Below are positions 1-6,251 of a stretch of DNA of 14,209 bases, piece after piece (positions within the stretch are counted from its first letter, which is position 1; every line of letters begins with the position of its first letter). The position numbers were made by a program, and so were the translations under genes. The notes beneath the pieces were generated by a model. It was given only the letters and a program-made list of their open reading frames with translations, had not been told where the DNA came from and did not search any database. Location: the NCBI GenBank assembly GCA_030688705.1, contig JAUYJH010000162.1, forward strand, positions 1 to 14,209, read 5' to 3'. The stretch is from Deltaproteobacteria bacterium (GTDB lineage: Bacteria; UBA10199; SPLOWO2-01-44-7).

Positions 1-1
1 G

Positions 2-610
2 CTATACGCCGTTCCGGGGGCCTGTTCGTTGGCGCCGCATATTGTTTTGGAAGAATTGAAAATTCCCTATGAGCTAAAACTTTTCGGATGGAAAGATACA
101 GCCATGCGGGATGAGCTGAAAAAAATCAACCCGATGGGGCAAGTGCCGACCATTGTAACCGATGAAGGTTATCCGTTAGCCGAAGCGGCGGTCATCTTGC
201 AATATCTGGCGGCGAAAAAACCGGGGGCTTTTTTGGCGCAATCAGGGACGGAGCGCTACAAAACGCTGGAATGGCTTAATTTTGTGACGACGGAATTGCA
301 CAAAGCATTTATCCCGTTGTTTAATCCGAAAGTTTTCTCCGATGACGAATCCCATTTGGAAGCGATCCGGAAAAAGGCCGAAATACGTTTAAAAAAATAT
401 TTGGGTGTTGCTGAAAAAAGATTTTCAAACGGGGAATGTTGTACGGGAGAGCATTTCACGATTGCGGATATCTATCTTTTTGTGGTGCTCAATTGGCTGG
501 GGCATTTTAAAGTTGACTTAACTCCTTATCCCAAATTGAAGGCCTTTTACGACCGGGCGGTTCAGCGCCCCGCCGTTGTTGCGGCAATGAAAGCGGAAAA
601 ACTCTCTTAG
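2..610 (+). CDS. gstA: Beta-class glutathione S-transferase, 5' end cut by the window edge
   Basis: This is a cytosolic GST that would conjugate glutathione to electrophiles or bind it for detoxification. Reading in frame from base 2 gives LYAVPGACSLAPH, the hallmark N-terminus of bacterial beta-class GSTs. The Cys codon at 23-25 corresponds to catalytic Cys10 of E. coli GstA, so only about two codons (Met plus one) are missing. A TTG at 29 is therefore not the true start. The thioredoxin-fold part carries NPMGQVPT with the cis-Pro that binds glutathione. The all-helical C-terminal part carries RYKTLEWLNF, TELHKAF and FTIADIYLF, all close to GstA. The length of about 204 residues matches GstA (about 201). 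It ends tail to tail with the next gene, the two stop codons overlapping at 607-610. I see no terminator between them. Family assignment is firm; the substrate is unknown. Confidence 0.95.
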   Translation, partial: LYAVPGACSLAPHIVLEELKIPYELKLFGWKDTAMRDELKKINPMGQVPTIVTDEGYPLAEAAVILQYLAAKKPGAFLAQSGTERYKTLEWLNFVTTELHKAFIPLFNPKVFSDDESHLEAIRKKAEIRLKKYLGVAEKRFSNGECCTGEHFTIADIYLFVVLNWLGHFKVDLTPYPKLKAFYDRAVQRPAVVAAMKAEKLS

Positions 611-1107
611 ATTTCTCTTTCCCACGGATTTTCGCCAGGACTGTAGAGGGAAGGATCCACCGCCACGGCGGCGCCGGAGAGTTTTGCGTGGGCGATATGG
701 GCGACTTCCCGAACCATGTCCAAGCCACCCATGTTTGACATGCCGGTGTCGGACCGTAAAAAATATTTTAAAGATTTCATGGCGGCAACATCGGCCGTGC
801 GGGTCGAAATGGAGCCGATAACAGAACCGGCCTTCCAGAGAGCGGCTTGGAGTGTTGCAACCCCCGCATTGAAACGGAGAGCCAGCCTGAATTGTTTCGC
901 GGCATCTTGCAGATGAAAACGGCTTGCGTCATGGGTGACATGAGCAAAGGCATCCATTGTGTCGGCCAAGACATCGGTGGTGTAATGATTTTGAAGAGCC
1001 TCCAGAGGTATCTCCATCGCCTCGCCGGTCAAAAGGGCGACTCCCTGCAGATAGGCCGGTGTCCCAAAAACACTCGCGGCCCCCATTGACGTTGTGGCTG
1101 TCATCAT
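607..1107 (-). CDS. Orphan protein of unknown function, 166 aa
   Basis: I do not recognise this protein. The start at 1107 is chosen because a strong Shine-Dalgarno sequence (AAGGAGG) lies about 7 nt before a tandem ATG-ATG. An in-frame ATG ten codons upstream (1137) would place that site inside the coding region. The product is rich in Ala, Met and Thr, with no signal peptide and no clear membrane helix. It looks mostly helical, with amphipathic stretches around residues 35-100. It ends with a polar tail rich in Pro and Glu. Upstream lie 204 bp of AT-rich DNA with inverted repeats. Downstream it meets the GST gene tail to tail. Reality as a gene rests on the strong ribosome binding site and on coding-like composition; no function can be proposed. 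Confidence 0.7.
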   Translation of the reverse strand: MMTATTSMGAASVFGTPAYLQGVALLTGEAMEIPLEALQNHYTTDVLADTMDAFAHVTHDASRFHLQDAAKQFRLALRFNAGVATLQAALWKAGSVIGSISTRTADVAAMKSLKYFLRSDTGMSNMGGLDMVREVAHIAHAKLSGAAVAVDPSLYSPGENPWEREI

Positions 1108-1167
1108 TTTTCTATCCTCCTTAAAGACTCCCATCATAGTTATCGGCCCTTCTTAAAAAAAGTTGCC

Positions 1168-1192
1168 TAAAATCAATAAAACATTGATTTTA
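1168..1192. repeat. AT-rich inverted repeat, possible operator or weak terminator
   Basis: TAAAATCAAT (1168-1177) and ATTGATTTTA (1183-1192) form a perfect 10-bp inverted repeat around a 5-nt loop. On the minus strand it follows the UPF0316 gene by about 120 bp, and a T7 run lies about 6 nt beyond the stem. It could therefore be a weak terminator. It also lies about 60 bp upstream of the orphan gene, so an operator is equally possible. A second weaker pair, CACGAT (1230-1235) and ATCGTG (1248-1253), flanks a TATAAA on the minus strand. I see no gene in 1108-1311. Confidence 0.4.
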
Positions 1193-1311
1193 TTTATATT
1201 TTTTAAAAAAAGTCGAGACAGGCTCTCTACACGATTTTATACACTTTATCGTGCTCGCGGCATTTTTCCGATTTCTTGTTCCGGCATAAATACCTCTTTT
1301 CTTGAGAAATA

Positions 1312-1878
1312 TTATATTAGGGATCTTCTTTTGGCTCCAGTCATCGGAAAAACACCCTCTTTGGCCATCCGCACATCTTCCACGGAATAAAAGGCCTTGG
1401 GGTTGAATTTTTTGATGATTTCCGTCACCTCTTCAAGATGCCGCCGGTCAATAATAATGTAAATCAGCTTCACCGGCGCCTTTGCTCCGTGGCCGTCCAC
1501 CACCGTCATGCCGTATCCTTTTCCTTTCAGATGGACGATCAGTTCTTTTGTCTCCTGTCCGGTAATCATGCGAAGGACCAGTTTTCCCATGGCAATTTTG
1601 TCTTCGATGGTGATGCCGACGTAATTCCCCATGGCAAAACCTCCGGCATAGGCGACGAAATAGAAATAATGGTCCAGGTGCCGGATGATCTGGCTGATGG
1701 CCAACAGCCAGATCAACACCTCAAAAAAACCGAGGAATGTCGCAAGGACTTTCATTCCCCTTGTTATAAAAATGATCCGGATGGTGCCGATGGTGACGTC
1801 GGCGACGCGGGCGCAAAAAATGAGAAGGGGGAGAACAGCCCAGACAAAAAGGGGGGAGTGAAAAAAATCGGGGAGCAT
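1312..1878 (-). CDS. UPF0316 / DUF5698-type membrane protein (YebE-like)
   Basis: This is an integral membrane protein of unknown biochemical role in the family of B. subtilis YebE (UPF0316). Three hydrophobic segments are visible at about residues 10-30, 42-66 and 71-90. The stretch RVADVTIGTIRIIFITRG (about 24-41) is typical of the family. A cytoplasmic domain (about 100-175) has the mixed alpha/beta pattern of the DUF2179/ACT-like domain seen in YitT-type proteins. The start is uncertain. ATG at 1878 lies 10 nt after the stop of the upstream pseudouridine synthase gene, with a G-rich stretch just before it. A TTG at 1896 would overlap that gene by 8 nt. Either way translation is probably coupled. 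Length 188 aa is normal for the family. Confidence 0.85.
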   Translation of the reverse strand: MLPDFFHSPLFVWAVLPLLIFCARVADVTIGTIRIIFITRGMKVLATFLGFFEVLIWLLAISQIIRHLDHYFYFVAYAGGFAMGNYVGITIEDKIAMGKLVLRMITGQETKELIVHLKGKGYGMTVVDGHGAKAPVKLIYIIIDRRHLEEVTEIIKKFNPKAFYSVEDVRMAKEGVFPMTGAKRRSLI

Positions 1879-1888
1879 GGACCCCAAC

Positions 1889-2521
1889 TTATGCAAATTC
1901 GGGTCTTTTGAAAAGGGCTTTTAAATCTTCTGGTAAAGGAGAATGAAAACGGTGGTGTAACAATTCCACCGCGGAAAGATGTAAAAAATGCCTTTTCAGG
2001 TCTAAAGTGTCCATCGGGTGCTTTTTTGCCTTTTGATACAATTTGTCCCCGGCGATGGGATGGCCGATGGATGCGAGGTGAATGCGAATTTGATGGCGGA
2101 CGCCGGTGGTGATTTGGAGTTCAAGCAGTGAATAATTTTTGAAATGTCGGAGGGTTTTAAAATGGGTCTGGGCCGGCCTTGATTTTTTGCCTCCCGGCAT
2201 CATTTTTTTCTTTTTGCGCGGGTGATGGGCAATCGGTGTGTCGATAATGCCTGATTCCGGTGTTTTACCCAAAACAAGGGCGGTGTACTTTTTGATCACC
2301 CGTGGGGTTTTCCAGATGGCCCGCAATTTTTCAAATGCCACATCGTTTTTGGCGGCAATCAGGATACCGGAGGTATTGTTATCGAGCCGGTGGACCAGTT
2401 TGAAACCGAGTTTTTCTTCAACAGATCCTTCGCCACACGACGGGACCCCCGCCGGTTTATCGAGAGCCAGAAGAAAATCATCTTCGTAGAGTATCTTTAT
2501 GGACCCGGATGCGCTTGACAT
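1889..2521 (-). CDS. RluA-family RNA pseudouridine synthase
   Basis: This enzyme isomerises uridine to pseudouridine in rRNA or tRNA in the cytoplasm. The family signature HRLDNNTSG is present, with the catalytic Asp at about residue 47 counting from ATG 2521. It is followed by GVRHQIRIHLASIGHPIAGD, the conserved C-terminal RluA block. There is no N-terminal S4 domain. The length of about 210 aa is that of the compact RluA group rather than RluC or RluD. The target nucleotide cannot be told from sequence. The start is either ATG 2521 or GTG 2536; neither has a clear Shine-Dalgarno sequence. A perfect TATAAT on the minus strand at 2572-2567, inside the divergent peptidase gene, could be its -10 box. 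The UPF0316 gene follows directly and probably shares the transcript. Confidence 0.92.
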   Translation of the reverse strand: MSSASGSIKILYEDDFLLALDKPAGVPSCGEGSVEEKLGFKLVHRLDNNTSGILIAAKNDVAFEKLRAIWKTPRVIKKYTALVLGKTPESGIIDTPIAHHPRKKKKMMPGGKKSRPAQTHFKTLRHFKNYSLLELQITTGVRHQIRIHLASIGHPIAGDKLYQKAKKHPMDTLDLKRHFLHLSAVELLHHRFHSPLPEDLKALFKRPEFA

Positions 2522-2549
2522 AGAATGAGATGTCACTATCTATACCAGC
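2515..2549 (+). promoter_or_regulatory. Candidate promoter for the zinc peptidase, giving a leaderless mRNA
   Basis: A perfect -35 box TTGACA (2515-2520) lies inside the 5' end of the divergent pseudouridine synthase gene. About 16-17 bp later lies the weak -10-like stretch TATCTATA (2537-2544). Transcription would then begin at or next to the ATG at 2550, which has no Shine-Dalgarno sequence. The -35 match is exact but the -10 is poor, so this is only a candidate. Confidence 0.4.
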
Positions 2550-3284
2550 ATGTTTTACTTCGATCCATTATATATGGTCATCACCCTTGCGGGGCTCGTG
2601 TTTTCTTTGTGGGCCACGGGCAAGGTGAAATGGGCCTTTGCCAAGTATTCAAAATTGCCGGCATACGGCGGTTTGAGCGGGGCGGAGGTGGCCGCAAAAA
2701 TTCTTGAAGCGCAGGGGATCAGTGATGTTCGCGTGGAGCCGACCCGTTCGCATCAATTTTTGGGGATGGGGGGCGATGGCATTTTGGACGATCATTACGA
2801 CCCGCGCATTAAAACAGTCCGCTTGTCACCGCAGGTTTATCAGGGGACGTCGCAGGCCGCTGTTGCGATTGCAGCGCATGAAGTGGGGCACGCGATTCAA
2901 CACGCGCGTGCTTACGCCCCTTTCAAATTGCGCAATGTGATTGCGCCGGCCGCCGCGTTGGGGAGCAACATGGCCTATTTCTTCTTGATGCTGGGGTTTG
3001 TGATGCATGCCATGGCTATGGTTAAAGTGGGGATCATTCTTTTTGCGATTGCCGTGGTTTTTCAGCTGGTCACCCTGCCGGTCGAGTTTGATGCTTCACG
3101 AAGGGCCAAAAAATTACTGATGGAATATGGCCTGATTTCTCCCCCCGATGCGAAAGGGGTGGCCGGTGTTTTGGACGCCGCCGCTTTGACCTACGTCGCC
3201 GCCGCGGCCGCAGCCCTGCTCAATCTTTTATATTTTCTTTTGCGCGCCGGCCTCTTGGGCGGCGGCCGCCGCTCGAACGATTAA
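2550..3284 (+). CDS. yugP: Membrane-bound neutral zinc metallopeptidase, YugP type
   Basis: This belongs to the YugP-like family of predicted membrane zinc metallopeptidases (PF04298). The zinc-binding motif HEVGH lies at residues 110-114 (AAHEVGHAIQHA), providing two His ligands and the catalytic Glu. The conserved PVEFDASRRA (about 177-186) lies where a further ligand is expected. Hydrophobic segments are at about 8-22, 130-150, 155-177 and 212-232, so it sits in the inner membrane. Length 244 aa is slightly above the usual 225-235. The ATG at 2550 has no ribosome binding site and may be read from a leaderless transcript. It is divergent from the pseudouridine synthase (28 bp apart) and convergent with the RAYT gene (6 bp between stops). 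The substrate is unknown. Confidence 0.93.
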   Translation: MFYFDPLYMVITLAGLVFSLWATGKVKWAFAKYSKLPAYGGLSGAEVAAKILEAQGISDVRVEPTRSHQFLGMGGDGILDDHYDPRIKTVRLSPQVYQGTSQAAVAIAAHEVGHAIQHARAYAPFKLRNVIAPAAALGSNMAYFFLMLGFVMHAMAMVKVGIILFAIAVVFQLVTLPVEFDASRRAKKLLMEYGLISPPDAKGVAGVLDAAALTYVAAAAAALLNLLYFLLRAGLLGGGRRSND

Positions 3285-3290
3285 TTCTTC

Positions 3291-3902
3291 CTACAAAACA
3301 GAGGGGACGTTCCCCCGGATTTTTGACGCTTTTTGCAGGTACGCGGGAATGAAGAGGGTGTCTGCCATAATGAAGCGCTTATAATTCTCTTGGCGTTCTT
3401 TAGAATTCCGGCCCCAGTCGAGATATTGGGGATTCATTGTAATGAGAGGGTCCTCTTTTCCCTTGGCATAATAGAGATAGCTGGACCAAGGATCCTCTTT
3501 GGGGTGTTCAACTAGTCCTGCACGGGTAGAATTAAGTTCGATATATCGGCCAGATTGTAGAAAGTGGGATTCTTGAAGAACGGGGATGCTTCTGTAACGT
3601 CCGTGCCATAAATGGCCATCATAACCATATTTTTTCTTAAAATAATGAAAATAGGAGAGTTGCCATGCCTTGACCGAATGGGCGAGAGAGGTGGCTTCGT
3701 TTATGAATGCCAGAACATGAAGGTGGGTGTGCATGAAGGCGTAATGATAGACGTCAATTTTATAGAATGGAAAATACCTTACCAGTCGGGCTTTCAGTTC
3801 TCTAAAGTCTTCATCATCTTGGCAAATCTGGAGATGGTTGTTCCCCCTGAAAATCAGGTGTCCGACATTTTGGCTGATTGGAATTCTGGGTCCGCGTGGC
3901 AT
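3291..3902 (-). CDS. REP-associated tyrosine transposase (RAYT, Y1_Tnp/IS200-like domain)
   Basis: This is a single-strand DNA endonuclease-like protein of the Y1/HUH superfamily, as found with REP/BIME palindromes. The HUH metal motif is HTHLH (residues 58-62). Tyrosines at 84 and 87 in LSYFHYFKKKYGYDGHLW are candidates for the catalytic Tyr. The block GRYIELNSTRAGLVEHP (about 118-134) is highly typical of RAYTs. Length 203 aa is in the expected range and the frame is intact. The ATG at 3902 has no Shine-Dalgarno sequence and is preceded by ACGTCCCC, a fragment also present in the flanking repeats. The last residues (about 192-202) are encoded by a copy of the REP-like repeat itself. RAYTs are usually single-copy domesticated enzymes that mobilise REPs rather than themselves. 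Activity here is inferred, not shown. Confidence 0.92.
   Translation of the reverse strand: MPRGPRIPISQNVGHLIFRGNNHLQICQDDEDFRELKARLVRYFPFYKIDVYHYAFMHTHLHVLAFINEATSLAHSVKAWQLSYFHYFKKKYGYDGHLWHGRYRSIPVLQESHFLQSGRYIELNSTRAGLVEHPKEDPWSSYLYYAKGKEDPLITMNPQYLDWGRNSKERQENYKRFIMADTLFIPAYLQKASKIRGNVPSVL
3303..3328. repeat. REP-like motif, single copy, inside the RAYT 3' end
   Basis: GGGGACGTTCCCCC followed by a T-rich link and GACG matches one arm of the large palindrome at 4004-4075 with three mismatches in 26 nt. The core GGGGA-CGT-TCCCC is itself a small hairpin. It is in the same orientation as the left arm of the palindrome. It overlaps the last codons of the RAYT gene, so it is both repeat and coding sequence. 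Confidence 0.8.
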
Positions 3903-4003
3903 GGGGACGTGAATTGCAAAAGAAGTGCCATCGACATTCCGCTTTAAAACGATCTGGCAAAAAAAAGCGACGGAATTGAATAGGCAAGTGTAGCAAATCG
4001 GTC

Positions 4004-4075
4004 ATAGGGGACGTTCCCCCAAAATTTTGACGGTAGCTTTAAAAAGCGTCAAAATTTTGGGGGAACGTCCCCTAT
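4004..4075. repeat. Perfect 29-bp inverted repeat, REP/BIME-like element
   Basis: Bases 4004-4032 and 4047-4075 are exact reverse complements (29 of 29), separated by a 14-nt loop that begins GTAG. Each arm contains two nested palindromes: GGGGACGTTCCCC and CAAAATTTTG. The element fills most of the gap between the CDF and RAYT genes. Its right edge overlaps the stop codon of the CDF gene. On the plus strand it is followed by a run of seven T, so it would also work as an intrinsic terminator in that direction. As a pair of head-to-head REP-like units beside a RAYT gene it has the layout of a BIME. Confidence 0.88.
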
Positions 4076-4992
4076 TTTTTTGATTCGAACTGCAAATTGG
4101 TGTGGGTGATGTGATAGCGCTCGCGCAATACGGCATTGATTCTTTTGCGCAATGCTTCCGACTGGCTCACTTTGACATCGTCAATCTCCACATGGGCGGT
4201 AAAGGCGCACAGATGCGATGTCAGCTCCCACATATGAATATGATGTATCTGGTGTATCTCGGGGACTTCTTGCCGGATGGCCGCCACGATTTCTTCTTTT
4301 TTAAGATGCTTCGGTGTCGACTCCAGCAAAATGTGAATGGCATCTTTGGTGAGCTGGATCGACCATCTTAAAATCATCGCCGCAATCAAAACGCTGGCTA
4401 ATGGGTCGAGCCAGAGCTTGCCGGTATAGTGAATCAAAATGCCGGCGGCGATAATGCCGACAGAAGAGAGGGTGTCGGCCAGCATGTGCATGAAGGCGCT
4501 CTTAAGATTCAAGTCTTTTTCGCAAACCCCCCGCAAAAGGTAGGCCGAGACAAGATTGACCACGAGACCGATCACGGCGATCGTCAGCATTTCCACTGTT
4601 GCAATCGGCTGGGGATTAAAAAAACGCAAAACGGCATCGTAAAAAATCCAGGCGACGATGATAAAAAGGGTAACGCCGTTGAATAGCGCGGCTAAAATTT
4701 CAGCACGGTAAAATCCGTAGCTTCGGACCTCGTCGGCCTCCCGCGTAGCGATCCAAATGGCGATGAAACTGGCCCCCAGCGAAAAAAGATGGGAAAACAT
4801 GTGGGCCGCGTCGGACAAAAGGGCCAAAGAGTGGGTCCATAAGCCGCCAAAGAGTTCCAAAAGCATGGTAAGGCCGATGATCACCATGCAGATTGAAAGG
4901 CGCTTTTTTTCTTTGACCCTGTAATGGCGCCCAACCGTTTTTTCAGAAGAGGCGCATTCCAGAATCTGTTCCAGTGGGTGTGTTTTGCTCAT
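4072..4992 (-). CDS. Cation diffusion facilitator (CDF) family transporter, CzcD/ZitB-like
   Basis: This inner-membrane antiporter would export Zn2+ or a similar divalent metal in exchange for protons. About six membrane helices are visible (about 31-51, 57-81, 99-123, 133-154, 170-189, 196-215). They are followed by a cytoplasmic domain with a His-rich segment (HQIHHIHMWEL, 247-257) typical of CDF proteins. Transport-site residues are H169 and D173 in TM5. In TM2 the sequence is DAAHMFSH, so position 68 is His where CzcD/ZitB proteins normally have Asp. Length 306 aa is normal. Its ATG overlaps the asnS stop (ATGA, 4989-4992), so the two genes are translationally coupled. The stop codon lies in the edge of the downstream palindrome. 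Metal specificity is unknown. Confidence 0.93.
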   Translation of the reverse strand: MSKTHPLEQILECASSEKTVGRHYRVKEKKRLSICMVIIGLTMLLELFGGLWTHSLALLSDAAHMFSHLFSLGASFIAIWIATREADEVRSYGFYRAEILAALFNGVTLFIIVAWIFYDAVLRFFNPQPIATVEMLTIAVIGLVVNLVSAYLLRGVCEKDLNLKSAFMHMLADTLSSVGIIAAGILIHYTGKLWLDPLASVLIAAMILRWSIQLTKDAIHILLESTPKHLKKEEIVAAIRQEVPEIHQIHHIHMWELTSHLCAFTAHVEIDDVKVSQSEALRKRINAVLRERYHITHTNLQFESKK

Positions 4993-6251
4993 GGTGTGAT
5001 GCGATAAATCATTCTTGGGAACGGAATCGCTTCGCGCACATGCTCCAATTTGCAGATCCAGGCGGTCAATCTTTCGAGCCCGTAACCGAAACCGGAGTGG
5101 GGGACGCTCCCGTATTTTCTCAAATCAAGGTACCACTCAAAAGCCTCTCTGGGCAAATGGTGCTCTTTCAACCGCTCCAGAAGGGCTTCGATATTTTCTT
5201 CGCGTTGGCTGCCGCCGATAATTTCGCCGAATCCTTCCGGCGCGATCAGATCGGCGCACAAAACGCGATCGGTGTTTTGTGGATCGCGTTTCATGTAAAA
5301 GGCTTTTATCTTGGCCGGATATTTTTCGACAAAAACCGGTTTGTCAAAAGCCTTGGAGAGTATTGTTTCATCCTCTCCCCCCAAATCATCGTCTTCTTTG
5401 GCATGGCCCCCCAGCTCACGGATTTTTTTAACCGCTTCAATATGGGTTAAACGATAAAACGGCGGCGCGATTTTTTTAAGCGGCTCGATATCACGCTCCA
5501 GAATTTTTAACTCCCCCTGATTTTTCTCCAAAACTTTTTGGACGATAAAGTGGATCAGCTCTTCCTGAATTTTCAGGTTTTCATCGTGCTCTACAAAAGC
5601 CATTTCGGCATCCATCATCCAAAATTCTGTCAGGTGCCGGCGCGTTTTGCTTTTTTCAGCCCGGAAGACAGGGCCGAAATCATAACAACGGCCGTGGGCG
5701 AAAATGGCCGCTTCAATATAGAGCTGGCCCGATTGCGAAAGATAGGCTTTTCCGAGATCAAAATAGGGAACTTCAAAAAGTGTTGTCGTCCCTTCGCAGG
5801 CGGCCGGCGTTAAAATAGGGGCATCGATCCGCGTGAAATTGTTTTTCTCCATCCACTCATAAGTGGCATAAGAGATGGTGTTGCGGACTTTTTGAATGGC
5901 CCATTGTTTTGAAGATCGGAGCCACAAATGGCGATTATCAAGCAAAAAATCGGGCCCGTGTTCTTTTTTGCCGATCGGATATTCTTCCGCGGTCTGCACC
6001 ACCTTCAAATCCTCGACCTGCAGTTCGTACTCCTCTTTTTTGGGATGTTTGCTGACTTTGCCGGTCAGGATCACCGATGTTTCGAGTGTCATTTTCGGAA
6101 TCGGTTCATTGATCACGGCCTGGCAAAAACCGCTTCCATCCCGAATCTGCAAAAAGGCGATTTTTCCCGAGGAACGCCAGTTATAGACCCAGCCTTTGAG
6201 CATGACCGTTTCGCCGCAATGTTTGGGCAAATCCTTAATCCATGTCTGCAT
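4989..6251 (-). CDS. asnS: Asparagine--tRNA ligase
   Basis: This is a class IIb aminoacyl-tRNA synthetase that charges tRNA-Asn. The N-terminal OB-fold anticodon-binding domain covers about residues 1-95, and the catalytic domain about 110-420. Motif 2 is FRAEKSKTRRHLTEFW (197-211) and motif 3 is GFGYGLERLTAWI (387-399). EFWMMDAE fits AsnRS rather than AspRS, and the short form without a GAD insert also excludes bacterial AspRS. The start is ATG 6251, 9 nt after GGAG. A TTG five codons upstream is less likely. The start overlaps the end of galU by 17 nt and the stop overlaps the CDF start by 4 nt, so all three are co-translated. Having AsnRS suggests direct asparaginylation of tRNA-Asn, although an amidotransferase route elsewhere cannot be excluded. 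Confidence 0.96.
   Translation of the reverse strand: MQTWIKDLPKHCGETVMLKGWVYNWRSSGKIAFLQIRDGSGFCQAVINEPIPKMTLETSVILTGKVSKHPKKEEYELQVEDLKVVQTAEEYPIGKKEHGPDFLLDNRHLWLRSSKQWAIQKVRNTISYATYEWMEKNNFTRIDAPILTPAACEGTTTLFEVPYFDLGKAYLSQSGQLYIEAAIFAHGRCYDFGPVFRAEKSKTRRHLTEFWMMDAEMAFVEHDENLKIQEELIHFIVQKVLEKNQGELKILERDIEPLKKIAPPFYRLTHIEAVKKIRELGGHAKEDDDLGGEDETILSKAFDKPVFVEKYPAKIKAFYMKRDPQNTDRVLCADLIAPEGFGEIIGGSQREENIEALLERLKEHHLPREAFEWYLDLRKYGSVPHSGFGYGLERLTAWICKLEHVREAIPFPRMIYRITP

Noticed and set aside
29..31. TTG as the start codon of the GST gene
   Set aside because: The reading frame continues upstream to the window edge through LYAVPGACS, which contains the catalytic Cys of the family. The gene is truncated by the window.
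1438..1911. 157-codon open frame on the plus strand
   Set aside because: It lies wholly antisense to the UPF0316 gene and its composition (Asp/His/Gln-rich) is that of a shadow frame. It has no family match I can see.
4004..4080. Terminator of the CDF operon
   Set aside because: The T-run follows the stem only on the plus strand, while the operon runs on the minus strand. Beyond the stem on that strand there is no T-run, so terminator function for the operon is not supported.
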